From Nocardia sp. CDC159 (GTDB lineage: Bacteria; Actinomycetota; Actinomycetes; Mycobacteriales; Mycobacteriaceae): DNA of 64,000 nucleotides. The notes under the pieces are model-generated. The model made no database searches, was not told where the DNA came from, and saw nothing but the letters and a program-made list of their open reading frames with translations. Where the stretch lies: assembly GCF_023740735.1 (NCBI RefSeq), contig NZ_JAMRXH010000014.1, forward strand, positions 124,001 through 188,000. The letters are read 5' to 3'. Numbering within the stretch: position 1 is the first letter of the stretch; each line of letters begins with the position of its first letter. Positions 40,290-50,787 of the stretch are shown piece by piece. The translations under genes and the position numbers were made by a program.

Positions 40290-40949
40290 TCAGCGCCGCT
40301 CGCCGAAGGTGGCGGCATAGCGGTTCACATAGCGGCGCCCGGAGCGAGCGGCCAGATCCAGCATGAGCGCGTCGGTGGCCGCGCGCACGGCCGGGCGATC
40401 GGCGGGCGGGAAATAGCGGGGGCGGCCGAAGGAGATGCGGACCCGCGCGAAGCGCAGGAAGCGGCGGCCGCGCGGGTTGACCCGATCGGTGCCCGACAGC
40501 GCGACCGGGACGACCGGGGCCCCGGTCCGCATCGCCACCCGGATCACACCCGTGCGCCCGCGATAGATACGACCGTCAGGCGAGCGGGTCCCCTCGGGAT
40601 GGATGCCCCAGATGCCGCCGGATTCGAGGATGCGCTCGGCCGCGGCCAGGGCATCGGCCGCGGCGCTGCCGCCGCTGCGGTCGACGCGCACCTGACCCGT
40701 GGCCGTCATGACCCAGCGGTGGCACCGCCCGCGCCAACCGGATGCGGTGAAGTACTCCTGCTTGGCGATGAAGGTGATCCGCCGGGGCAGCACCAGCGCG
40801 AGGTACAGCGAGTCGATGGCGGCCAGGTGATTGGCGGCGATGATCACCGGCCCGTCGGCCGGAACATGCCGCAGCCCTTCGACTTTCGGTCGGCCGAGCA
40901 GTCGCAGCAGCGGGCCGATCAGGACGTACTTCAGCAGCCAGTACCACAT
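40290..40949 (-). CDS. PlsC-like 1-acylglycerol-3-phosphate O-acyltransferase family protein
   Basis: In this 219-residue membrane-associated acyltransferase the HX4D catalytic motif is NHLAAIDSLYLALVLP, followed by ITFIAKQEYF and the acceptor-binding EGTRSPDGRIYRGRTGVI block. A short hydrophobic N-terminus (WYWLLKYVLIGPLLRLLG) anchors it. The ATG at 40949 has GGAGG upstream; the frame is open 10 codons further. It would acylate lysophosphatidate or a related acceptor. It is divergent from the symporter gene, with two palindromes in its promoter. Confidence 0.88.
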   Translation of the reverse strand: MWYWLLKYVLIGPLLRLLGRPKVEGLRHVPADGPVIIAANHLAAIDSLYLALVLPRRITFIAKQEYFTASGWRGRCHRWVMTATGQVRVDRSGGSAAADALAAAERILESGGIWGIHPEGTRSPDGRIYRGRTGVIRVAMRTGAPVVPVALSGTDRVNPRGRRFLRFARVRISFGRPRYFPPADRPAVRAATDALMLDLAARSGRRYVNRYAATFGERR

Positions 40950-40971
40950 GGGAAACCTCCGACGATTGGAC

Positions 40972-41009
40972 GTAGACATTGTCTACTCGATCGCGTAGAC
41001 AATGTCTAC
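40972..41009. promoter_or_regulatory. Pair of perfect 15-bp palindromes, likely repressor operators
   Basis: GTAGACATTGTCTAC (40972-40986) and GTAGACAATGTCTAC (40995-41009) each have perfect 7-bp arms around one central base and are reverse complements of each other. Their centres are 23 bp apart, about two helical turns. They lie 23 bp upstream of the acyltransferase start and 210 bp upstream of the symporter start. The form fits a TetR-type operator pair; a tetR gene is encoded at 42543. Confidence 0.8.
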
Positions 41010-41218
41010 CGATAGGGGTGGTTCCACCCGCGACTGTTTCGGTCCGGACATATCGCCTACTCTCGATATGTTGTGAACTTCTCTGTGACGTTCGTGCACC
41101 TGGTGGCCAGGCTGCACGTGGATTTGGGACGGCTGGCCGCGCAGCTCTGTCGCTGAAGCGCGCCCCGGGCCGCTTCGGCCCGCTATCCGAAACCTCTTCT
41201 CGTCTGGAGCTGTTCGTC

Positions 41219-42535
41219 ATGTCCTCCTCGATTTCGCCTGCCCGCGTGCTGAATCCGGTGCGCTGGTCGTTCGGTGTGCAGATCCTGCTCGGCCTGGTGG
41301 TCGGCGTCGCCGCCGGTTTCATCGCCCGCACCTGGGATATCGCCTGGCTCGCCGCCACTTTGAAGCAGGTCGGCGGCATCTTCGTACAACTGCTCAAGCT
41401 GGCGGTGCCGCCGCTGGTGTTCACCGCGGTGCTGGTGAGCGTCGCGGGCCTGCGGCACGTCACCAATGCCGCGCGGCTGGCCGGGCGCACGCTGCTGTGG
41501 TTCCTGGGTACCTCGCTGATCGCGGTCGCGGTCGGCATCGCGCTCGGCCTGATCACCAATCCCGGTCACGGCGTGAATCTCTCGCTGACCGGCGCGAAGG
41601 AACCGGAGACTCGGGGCGGCTGGACCGACTTCCTCACCGGCATCGTCCCGACCAATGTGGTGGGCGCGTTCACCGGCGGTAATGTGCTGCAGCTGGTGTT
41701 CCTGGGCCTGGTCTTCGGCATCGCGGCGCTGAAACTGGGCGAGGCCGCCAAACCCGTTCTGACCCTGGCCGAATCAGTGCTCGACCTCGTGCAGAAGGCG
41801 CTGTGGTGGGTGATCCGCCTGGCCCCGATCGGCACGGCCGGACTGATCGGCAAGGCCGTGGCGAGCTACGGCTGGGATCTGCTGCGCCCCCTGGCCACCT
41901 TCGCCGCGGCCGTCTACCTCGGCTGCTTCATCGTGCTGCTGGTGGTCTACCCCGCACTGCTGCGGCTGGTCGCCGGGGTGAACCCGATTCGCTTCTACGC
42001 CAAGGCCTGGCCCGCCATCGAGCTGGCCTTCGTATCCCGCTCCTCGATCGGCACCATGCCGCTGACCCAGCGCATGACGACCGAAAGGCTCGGTGTCCCC
42101 GGCGAATACGCCTCGTTCGCGGTGCCGTTCGGGGCCACCACCAAGATGGACGGCTGCGCGGCGGTGTATCCGGCGCTCGCGGCCATCTTCGTCGCCCAGC
42201 TCACCGGCACCGAACTCGGCATCCGCGACTATCTGCTGATCGCCTTCGTCTCGGTGGTCGGCTCGGCCGCCACCGCCGGGCTCACCGGCGCGATCGTCAT
42301 GCTCACCCTCACCCTGTCCACCCTGGGCCTGCCGCTGGCGGGTGCGGGTCTGCTGCTGGCCATCGACCCGATCCTGGACATGATCCGCACCGCCACCAAT
42401 GTCGCGGGCCAGATGGTGGTGCCCGTGCTGGTGGCCAAGCGCGAGGGGATTCTCGATCAGGAGGTATTCGACGGCCCGGCCCCGTCACTGACCGACCGCG
42501 CGACCGAACCGCAGGCGGTGCCCGCTCCGGCGTAG
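41219..42535 (+). CDS. Dicarboxylate/amino acid:cation symporter (DAACS, GltP/DctA type)
   Basis: This 438-residue transporter has about eight membrane helices and two re-entrant hairpins. Hairpin 1 and the serine-rich region read AFVSRSSIGTMPLTQRM, where the typical SSSxxTLP motif has become RSSIGTMP. Helix 7 has FGATTKMDGCAAVYP (cf. NMDG, here KMDG), and the C-terminal helix has DPILDMIRTATNVAGQ (the DRxxT region). It imports acidic amino acids or C4-dicarboxylates with protons or sodium. I chose the ATG at 41219. The tetR gene follows 7 bp after its stop. Confidence 0.9.
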   Translation: MSSSISPARVLNPVRWSFGVQILLGLVVGVAAGFIARTWDIAWLAATLKQVGGIFVQLLKLAVPPLVFTAVLVSVAGLRHVTNAARLAGRTLLWFLGTSLIAVAVGIALGLITNPGHGVNLSLTGAKEPETRGGWTDFLTGIVPTNVVGAFTGGNVLQLVFLGLVFGIAALKLGEAAKPVLTLAESVLDLVQKALWWVIRLAPIGTAGLIGKAVASYGWDLLRPLATFAAAVYLGCFIVLLVVYPALLRLVAGVNPIRFYAKAWPAIELAFVSRSSIGTMPLTQRMTTERLGVPGEYASFAVPFGATTKMDGCAAVYPALAAIFVAQLTGTELGIRDYLLIAFVSVVGSAATAGLTGAIVMLTLTLSTLGLPLAGAGLLLAIDPILDMIRTATNVAGQMVVPVLVAKREGILDQEVFDGPAPSLTDRATEPQAVPAPA

Positions 42536-42542
42536 GGCGACA

Positions 42543-43115
42543 ATGACCCGCATGGGAGTCCAGGAGTCGCTGCGGGAACGGCTGGTGAGCACCGGCGTCG
42601 ACCTGCTCGAGCAGGTCGGCGCGGGCCAGCTCGGGCTGCGGGCCATCGCGCGGGAGGCCGGGGTCTCGCACGGCGCGCCGCGGCGGCACTTCCCGACCCA
42701 CCGGGCGCTGCTGGCGGCGGTGGCCGCGCGCGGATTCGCCGATCTGCGACGGGAATTGGGCGCCCGGACCGACCGCGATCCGCGCGCCCGGGTCGAGGCG
42801 ATCGCGCTGGAGTACGTGCGCTTCGCCCGGGAGCGGCCGGAGATGTTCACCCTGATGTTTCGCCACGACCTGCTGGAGGGCTCGGGGGAGAATCTGCGCG
42901 GCCGGACGCTGCCGATCTACCGCGAATGGACCGAGCTGATCGGCGCCTGCGTCCGCGCGCGGCCGGACGAACCGGCCCTGCAGCTGTGGGCGAATCTGCA
43001 CGGCATCGCCACCCTGGTCGCCAACCGCAGCCTCGAGCTGATCTCCCCCGAGGCCGATGTGGCGGAGCTGGTTCGCGCGGCCGTGGCCCGACATCTCGAC
43101 GCGGAACGCGGCTGA
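42543..43115 (+). CDS. TetR-family regulator
   Basis: This 190-residue protein has an N-terminal helix-turn-helix, ERLVSTGVDLLEQVGAGQLG then LRAIAREAGVSHGAPRRHFP, and a C-terminal TetR_C-like ligand domain (YVRFARERPEMFTLMFRHDLL). It starts 7 bp after the symporter stop, so it is probably in the symporter operon and a candidate repressor for the palindromes at 40972-41009. The ligand is unknown. Confidence 0.88.
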   Translation: MTRMGVQESLRERLVSTGVDLLEQVGAGQLGLRAIAREAGVSHGAPRRHFPTHRALLAAVAARGFADLRRELGARTDRDPRARVEAIALEYVRFARERPEMFTLMFRHDLLEGSGENLRGRTLPIYREWTELIGACVRARPDEPALQLWANLHGIATLVANRSLELISPEADVAELVRAAVARHLDAERG

Positions 43116-43172
43116 GAACAGGGGTCCAGTACCCTGGACCGGTTGCCGAGCCGCGAAAAGGAGTCCCTTCCC

Positions 43173-44864
43173 GTGAATTCCCCGACAGACAATGTCGATG
43201 CGGCGTCCGCGGGGCCTTCCGTGGTTACGCAGGCTGCCGCCTCCAGGCCCGTCGCTACCGCCGGGGCGACCACGTCCGCACGGTTGGCCGAGGAGATCGC
43301 GCGGCGGCGCACGTTCGCGGTGATCTCCCATCCGGACGCCGGTAAGTCCACGCTGACCGAGGCGCTGGCGCTGCACGCCAAGATGATCTCCGAGGCGGGC
43401 GCGATCCACGGCAAGGCCGGGCGCCGCTCGACCGTCTCGGACTGGATGGAGATGGAGAAGGCGCGCGGCATCTCGGTCAGCTCGACCGCGCTGCAGTTCG
43501 AATACGGCGACTGCGTGATCAACCTGGTCGACACCCCGGGCCACTCGGACTTCTCCGAGGACACCTACCGCGTGCTGACCGCCGTCGATGCCGCGGTCAT
43601 GCTCATCGATGCGGCCAAGGGTCTGGAACCGCAGACGCTCAAGCTCTTCCAGGTGTGCCGCCACCGCGGCATTCCGGTCATCACCGTGATCAACAAGTGG
43701 GACCGGCCCGGCCGCGCGCCGCTGGAACTGCTCGACGAGATCAGCGAGCGCATCGGCCTCACCCCGACCCCGCTGTTCCTGCCGGTCGGTATCGCCGGGG
43801 ACTTCCGGGGTCTGCTGCGCCGCGGCGCCGAGGGCGCGCCCGTCGAATACATCCACTTCACCCGCACCGCGGGCGGTGCGACCATCGCGCCGGAGGAGTC
43901 CTACACCCCCGAGCAGGCCGAGGCCCGCGAGGGCGAGCCGTGGACCACCGCGGCGGAGGAGAGCGAGCTGCTGTCGGCCACGGGCCAGGACCACGATCAG
44001 GAACTGTTCCTGGCCGGGCAGACCTCACCGGTCATCTACGCCTCGGCCATGCTGAACTTCGGCGTGCGGCAGCTGCTGGAAACCCTCGTCACCCTGGCGC
44101 CCCCGCCCGGCCCGCGCCGCGATGTGCGGGGCGAGCCACGCGATCCGTCGGATCCGTTCAGCGCGGTCGTGTTCAAGGTGCAGGCCGGGATGGATGCCGC
44201 GCATCGCGACCGGCTGGCGTTCATGCGCATCGTCTCCGGCGAGTTCGAACGCGGCATGGTGGTCACGCACGCCCAGACCGGGCGGCCGTTCGCGACCAAA
44301 TACGCGCTGACCGTCTTCGGCCGCGAGCGATCCACCGTCGACACCGCCTATCCGGGCGATGTGGTCGGACTGGTGAACGCGACCGCGCTCGCGCCGGGCC
44401 ACACGCTGTTTCTGGATCGCAAGGTCGAATTCCCGCCGATCCCGTCCTTCGCCCCGGAGCATTTCGCGACCCTGCGTGCCCGCAGCGCCGGTAAGTACAA
44501 GCAGTTCCGTAAGGCCATCGACCAGCTCGACTCCGAGGGTGTGGTGCAGGTGCTGCGCAACGACACTCGCGGCGACGCCTCGCCGGTGCTGGCCGCGGTC
44601 GGTCCGATGCAGTTCGAGGTGGTCAGCGCCCGGATGCAGGCGGAGTTCAATGTCGAGACGCAGCTGGACTTCCTGCCGTATCAGCTGGCCCGGCGCACCG
44701 ATGCCGAATCCGCGCCGGAGCTCGATCGCCAGCGCGGGGTCGAGGTGTTCACCCGCAGCGACGGCGTACTGCTGGCCCTGTTCAGTGATAAGTGGCGGCT
44801 GCAGTACCTCCAGAAGGAAATGCCGAAGCTGACCTTGGAACCGCTGGTGGCCACGGCCGATTAG
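43173..44864 (+). CDS. prfC: Peptide chain release factor 3
   Basis: This 563-residue translational GTPase frees RF1/RF2 from the ribosome. The G motifs are FAVISHPDAGKSTLTEALAL (G1), EKARGISVSSTALQF (switch 1/G2), NLVDTPGHSDFSEDTYR (G3) and TVINKWDRPGR (G4). The RF3 C-terminal domain includes FNVETQLDFLPYQLARR and ALFSDKWRLQYLQKE. I used the GTG at 43173, with AAGGAG 9 bases upstream; a TTG at 43143 is in frame. It overlaps the convergent SnoaL-like gene by 4 bp. Many actinobacteria lack prfC, so its presence is mildly notable. Confidence 0.94.
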   Translation: MNSPTDNVDAASAGPSVVTQAAASRPVATAGATTSARLAEEIARRRTFAVISHPDAGKSTLTEALALHAKMISEAGAIHGKAGRRSTVSDWMEMEKARGISVSSTALQFEYGDCVINLVDTPGHSDFSEDTYRVLTAVDAAVMLIDAAKGLEPQTLKLFQVCRHRGIPVITVINKWDRPGRAPLELLDEISERIGLTPTPLFLPVGIAGDFRGLLRRGAEGAPVEYIHFTRTAGGATIAPEESYTPEQAEAREGEPWTTAAEESELLSATGQDHDQELFLAGQTSPVIYASAMLNFGVRQLLETLVTLAPPPGPRRDVRGEPRDPSDPFSAVVFKVQAGMDAAHRDRLAFMRIVSGEFERGMVVTHAQTGRPFATKYALTVFGRERSTVDTAYPGDVVGLVNATALAPGHTLFLDRKVEFPPIPSFAPEHFATLRARSAGKYKQFRKAIDQLDSEGVVQVLRNDTRGDASPVLAAVGPMQFEVVSARMQAEFNVETQLDFLPYQLARRTDAESAPELDRQRGVEVFTRSDGVLLALFSDKWRLQYLQKEMPKLTLEPLVATAD

Positions 44865-45385
44865 CCCATGGTCTCGGCCGCGTCCGGCGGCGGGCCCTCC
44901 CCCTCCGGCTGCATGCCCGGCTCCCGGGCGATCAATCCCCAGCGGCTGGAGGTCAACCGCAGGCTGGGCAGATCCGATAACGAGAGCACGACCTCGTAGG
45001 TGCGCTCGTAGCCGGTGTGGGCAATGCGCCAGCGACCGTCGTCGCAGCGAACGTAGCGGTCGGTGTAGAACGCGGCCCCGCGCAACAGCATGTTGTGGCC
45101 CGGGATGAGCACGGTGTCGGCCAGATACCAGGTGCCGGTCGCAGCGTCGCCGTCGACGTCGATCTCCGGATGGTCGCAGCGGTGTTCGGTGATCACGTGC
45201 GGGCCGAGGGTGTTGCGCATGAACGCCAGAAACGCGTCGCGCGATTCGAACTGCAGGTACTCGCTGTAGGTCGCGGTCGCCTCCGGGATCATGGTGTCGG
45301 CGAACTCGTCCCAGGACTTGGTGTCGAGTGCCCGCAGATACCGGAACTTCAGCCGGCTGATCGCGGAGACGGCGTCGGAGTCCAT
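44861..45385 (-). CDS. SnoaL-like / NTF2-fold domain protein
   Basis: This 174-residue protein has an NTF2-like fold: AISRLKFRYLRALDTKSWDEF then ADTMIPEATATYSEYLQFES, HVITEHRCDHPEIDVDGDAA and GTWYLADTVLI. It resembles SnoaL_4-type proteins (bile-acid 7-alpha dehydratase or dienelactone relatives) without a definable reaction. The C-terminus is proline/glutamate-rich. It stands alone and converges with prfC, sharing 4 bp. Confidence 0.78.
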   Translation of the reverse strand: MDSDAVSAISRLKFRYLRALDTKSWDEFADTMIPEATATYSEYLQFESRDAFLAFMRNTLGPHVITEHRCDHPEIDVDGDAATGTWYLADTVLIPGHNMLLRGAAFYTDRYVRCDDGRWRIAHTGYERTYEVVLSLSDLPSLRLTSSRWGLIAREPGMQPEGEGPPPDAAETMG

Positions 45386-45454
45386 ACTTCAACAATCCCA
45401 CCCGATGCCGAAGATTCGCGCGGATCGGGAAATTTGTATCAGATCGCTATCGGA

Positions 45455-46333
45455 TCAACTTCCGTTGATCGTGAAGCAGGTCTTGCAGAAGTCCTCGCCG
45501 AACTCGGTCAGGCGCAGGCTCTTTCGCACGATCTTGGGCGCCCGCCCGGCCTGCTTCAGGGCGGACTCGACGATCGGCTGCACCTCGAGCACCATGTAGC
45601 GGCTCAGCACCACCGGATCGTCGGAGGTGATCATCAACCCGAGCCGGTTGAGATTGATCAGATACAGCCGGGCCCGATCGGGATAGCGCACCCCGGCCTG
45701 TTCGGGCACCGAGGTCAGATCCCCGGCGACCAGCTCCGAACCGATGCCCAACGGGCGGTTGGTCCGCACGTCCACCGACGGTTGCGGCCCGTTCAGCGCC
45801 ATGAAGCGCAGGATGCGGGCCTCGTCGGGGGCGATCTGGTCGAGGATGCGGTCGTAGGCCGGATGCACGTCCTCGGTGAAGTACACATCCGCCGACCGGG
45901 CGAGCAGCGCATCGCCGCGGCGGCGCAGATCGTCGAGCGTGCCCGAGCGGACATAGCCCGCGGTGAGGGCGGCCTGCTGATTGTTCTGACCGTTGGTGGG
46001 GACATAGCTGACGATCTCGCGGACCGAACCCTCGGTCACGCCGAGGATGTTGCGGGCCACCGACTGCAGGGCGGCCCCGGCCCGCTCGGCGATGTCCGCG
46101 GAGGATTCGCCGTCCAGCGCCGCCTGGGTGATCTGCTTGCCGACCTCGTAGGTGGTGCCGACCGCCCACTGCCCACCCCGTACCGCGGTCCCCGCGGCCA
46201 GTCCGGCCGCGCGGAAGACCCCGCGAATCAGGCGGGCCTCGTTGCTGATCTGCCGTTTCTCCACATCCGAGCTGCGTTCCACCGCACGGGAACCGGGTCG
46301 GACCACATCCTGTCCGGTCCTGTCGTCTGCCAC
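45455..46333 (-). CDS. Abi-alpha (DUF4393-like) family protein, paralogue 1
   Basis: This 292-residue protein has an N-terminal semi-hydrophobic, Gly/Ala-rich helix (VFRAAGLAAGTAVRGGQWAV) and a C-terminal domain of the Abi-alpha type: PDEARILRFMALNGPQPSVD, YPDRARLYLINLNRLGLMIT and RKSLRLTEFGEDFCKTCF. It is clearly paralogous to the gene at 47914, sharing PDEARILR, QPSxDVRT, LNRLGL and LTxFGxDF. An abortive-infection role is only a family label; nothing here proves it. GGAGAAGGA precedes the ATG. It is divergent from the DUF445 gene. Confidence 0.72.
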   Translation of the reverse strand: MADDRTGQDVVRPGSRAVERSSDVEKRQISNEARLIRGVFRAAGLAAGTAVRGGQWAVGTTYEVGKQITQAALDGESSADIAERAGAALQSVARNILGVTEGSVREIVSYVPTNGQNNQQAALTAGYVRSGTLDDLRRRGDALLARSADVYFTEDVHPAYDRILDQIAPDEARILRFMALNGPQPSVDVRTNRPLGIGSELVAGDLTSVPEQAGVRYPDRARLYLINLNRLGLMITSDDPVVLSRYMVLEVQPIVESALKQAGRAPKIVRKSLRLTEFGEDFCKTCFTINGS

Positions 46334-46352
46334 GTCCTTCTCCGATATCCAG

Positions 46353-46370
46353 GTGAGCGCGGGTGCTCAC
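46353..46370. promoter_or_regulatory. Inverted repeat GTGAGC-N6-GCTCAC upstream of the Abi-alpha paralogue 1
   Basis: Perfect 6-bp arms GTGAGC (46353-46358) and GCTCAC (46365-46370) with a 6-bp spacer begin 20 bp upstream of the ATG at 46333. They lie in the 273-bp divergent region shared with the DUF445 gene. It could be an operator or a small leader hairpin; no regulator is encoded beside it. Confidence 0.4.
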
Positions 46371-46606
46371 GCATAGTCGCCGCCGCCGATGTGGTGAGGG
46401 TCATTCTTCCGGTACCCGCAGCGTGAGCGCGACATTCCGGACCCGCGTGTGACCGAAGTCTCCCATTCGGGGCCGCGGTGAACCAGATCCCTCGCCAGAA
46501 TTGGACCGGTTTCCAGAAACCACAGTAAGGTCCAGCGTGCCGACGGGGTACGTTGAAGTGCCGGTGTGGCGGCGGTCACCGGTAATGGGGTCGGCAGGAG
46601 GGTGTC

Positions 46607-47926
46607 GTGCTGGAGAGTTTGTTTCATGTCGCCCCGAACTGGTGGCTCGAACTGATCACCATCCCCCTGTTCACCGGAGTCATCGGATACATCACGAACT
46701 GGACCGGCGTCTTGATGTTGTTCAAGCCGATCCGCTTTCACGGTATCCACGTGCCGGGTTTGCGATGGTTGTTCCCCTATCTCCCGAAGCGAATTCAGGT
46801 GCTGCCCCTACTGCAGTGGGACGGGCGGATGGGCTGGCAGGGCATCGTGCCCTCGCGGGCGGACAAGATGGCCTCCATAGCGGTGGACAAGGGCCTGGCC
46901 AAATTGGGCAGCGTCGCCGACTTCTATCGGGAGCTGGAGCCGGACGCGCTGGCCGAACATCTCACCGCGATCGCGGAGGAACAGATCCGCGACATCGTCG
47001 AGGAGATCGTGATCCGGGAGCATCCGCAGCTGTGGTTCAACCTGCCCAGCCAGATCCGGGAGATGGTGCACGAGCGGGTGCGCCAGCAACTGCCGGACAT
47101 CCTGCGCGAGCTCACCGAGGAACTGGGCAACAACATCGAACAGCTGCTCGACGTCAAGCAGATGGTGATCCGCTACTTCCAATCGCGGCCGCAGTTGTTG
47201 AACATGGTGTTCCAGGTGCTCGGCGCGAAAGAACTGCGGTTCATGCAGAATTTCGGTTTCTACTTCGGTGCGCCGATGGGTGTGGTGCTGGTGTTCATCC
47301 TGCACTGGTTTCCGCATCCGCTGCTGGTGCTGCCGATCGGCGGGGTGATCATCGGCTGGGTGGTCAACTGGATCGGCATCAATTTGATCTTCGAGCCGGC
47401 GTACCCGAAATGGTGGTGCCCGTGGCGGCAGGGTTTGCTGATCAAACGGCAGCCCGAAATCACCGAGGGCTATGCGGATTTGGTGGCCAGCCAGATCATG
47501 ACCGTCGCCAATATCGGTGACGAGTTGCTCAACGGACCACGCTCGGACCGGACGATGCAGGTACTGGAGGACACCCTGCGCCCGGCCACCGATCGCGCAC
47601 TGGGACCGGCGCGCGGCGCGCTGAAATTCATGATCGGCAGCCGCGACTACGAGACGCTGCAGACCCGATTCGCCGACGAGGCAAAGAATCTCGCGCCGGT
47701 GGCCTTCGCCGATCCGGCGTTCAACGCCCAGCAGAGCAAGTCGGTGGGCCAGTACATCGCCAAGCAGATGGCCGCGCTGTCGCCGCCGGACTTCGTGGAC
47801 ATGCTGCGTTCGGCCATCAAACAGGACGAGTGGCTTTTGTTCGTGCATGGCGGCGTGTTGGGCCTGTTGGCCGGTTACGCTCATATCCTGATCTTCGGAA
47901 CAGGAGTAGCCCCATGGCCGTGGTGA
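46607..47926 (+). CDS. DUF445 family membrane protein
   Basis: This 439-residue protein has membrane helices at both ends and in the middle. The N-terminal pair region reads LELITIPLFTGVIGYITNWT, and a central block GVVLVFILHWFPHPLLVLPI then GGVIIGWVVNWIGINLIF is an internal repeat of the first (G-Y/W-x-x-N-W). The C-terminus is GGVLGLLAGYAHILIFGTG. Long amphipathic helices lie between. This is the DUF445 (YheB-like) layout; the function is unknown. The GTG at 46607 has CAGGAGG upstream. Its 3' end overlaps the second Abi-alpha paralogue by 13 bp. Confidence 0.85.
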   Translation: MLESLFHVAPNWWLELITIPLFTGVIGYITNWTGVLMLFKPIRFHGIHVPGLRWLFPYLPKRIQVLPLLQWDGRMGWQGIVPSRADKMASIAVDKGLAKLGSVADFYRELEPDALAEHLTAIAEEQIRDIVEEIVIREHPQLWFNLPSQIREMVHERVRQQLPDILRELTEELGNNIEQLLDVKQMVIRYFQSRPQLLNMVFQVLGAKELRFMQNFGFYFGAPMGVVLVFILHWFPHPLLVLPIGGVIIGWVVNWIGINLIFEPAYPKWWCPWRQGLLIKRQPEITEGYADLVASQIMTVANIGDELLNGPRSDRTMQVLEDTLRPATDRALGPARGALKFMIGSRDYETLQTRFADEAKNLAPVAFADPAFNAQQSKSVGQYIAKQMAALSPPDFVDMLRSAIKQDEWLLFVHGGVLGLLAGYAHILIFGTGVAPWPW

Positions 47927-48738
47927 ACGACCCGGACGACGAAAGTCGCGGGTATTCCACCGAACTGGTGCCCAGGCCCACCACCGACCTCGCCCTGCGC
48001 ACCGCCGGTCCGGTGCGCACCGCGGCGGGGGTGGTGTGGGTGGCGGTGTCCGCGGTTTCGGAGGTGACGGCCTGGGGGCTGGGGACCGCGGTGGGGATCA
48101 CCGGAACCGTGGTGCGCGGCAGTATGACCGGGCGGCCGACGCGCGATGTGCTGGCCGAAGCCGGTGAGCAGGTACGGGATTCGGTGCGCCGGGTGCTCGG
48201 GATTCCGGCCGCGGCCGAGGAACCGAGCGCGTCGCCCGGGACGCCGAGCCTGCGCGAGCGCGGGGCCGAACTGCTGCGGCGCTCGGCGAGCGTGCACGAC
48301 GGCGACGACGACCATCCCGCCTTCGCGCGCATCCTCACCGAGCTGGCTCCCGATGAGGCCCGCATCCTGCGCCACCTCTATCTCGACGGCGCGCAACCCT
48401 CGCTGGACGTCCGGACCGGCCGCGCCCCGAGCTCCGGCGCCTCGCGAATGCCCATGGGTTTCACCATGATCGGCGAAGAGGCCGCGTTGCGCTTTCCGGA
48501 CCGGACGGACATCTACCTGACCAACCTGCGCCGCCTGGGCCTGGCCGACTGGCTGCGCGAGCCGCTGGACAACCCCACCCGCTATCAGTTGCTGGAATCC
48601 CAGCACGAGATCCGAAAGCTGCTCAAGCGCGGCGGCTTCGGCACCAAGGTCTTCTATCGCAGCATCGCGCTGACCGGCTTCGGCACGGACTTCGTGCGCA
48701 CCTGCCTGCCGGTTCCGCCACTGGATCAAGCCCTGTGA
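47914..48738 (+). CDS. Abi-alpha (DUF4393-like) family protein, paralogue 2
   Basis: A 274-residue relative of the protein at 45455. A hydrophobic N-terminal stretch (TAAGVVWVAVSAVSEVTAWG, GLGTAVGITGTVV) precedes a linker and the C-terminal domain: APDEARILRHLYLDGAQPSL, RFPDRTDIYLTNLRRLGLAD and IALTGFGTDFVRTCLPVPPL. The ATG at 47914 has CAGGAG upstream and lies inside the 3' end of the DUF445 gene, so the two are co-translated. This links paralogue and membrane protein functionally. No known biochemical activity can be assigned. Confidence 0.75.
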   Translation: MAVVNDPDDESRGYSTELVPRPTTDLALRTAGPVRTAAGVVWVAVSAVSEVTAWGLGTAVGITGTVVRGSMTGRPTRDVLAEAGEQVRDSVRRVLGIPAAAEEPSASPGTPSLRERGAELLRRSASVHDGDDDHPAFARILTELAPDEARILRHLYLDGAQPSLDVRTGRAPSSGASRMPMGFTMIGEEAALRFPDRTDIYLTNLRRLGLADWLREPLDNPTRYQLLESQHEIRKLLKRGGFGTKVFYRSIALTGFGTDFVRTCLPVPPLDQAL

Positions 48739-48769
48739 GCGGCGCCGCGCCCGGATGGCGCGGCACCCG

Positions 48770-50566
<1,797 letters not shown>

Positions 50567-50787
50567 AAATCCTCGGTGTCGTCGATTCGTGCCTCAGCCA
50601 GGGTACTGGGACGCGGCCGAGCCTCGATCCGTGCGCTCGTTTTGCCAACGCCGACCGCCTGCCCTAGATTGACCTCAATCCAAACGGAGCTCTCCAGAAG
50701 TATTGCCGCAGAGCGGGAGCCCAGCCTCGACGAACGAGGCCCGGAGTGGGCGGCGTGATTTGCCATACCCACTCGATGGAGGATTCC

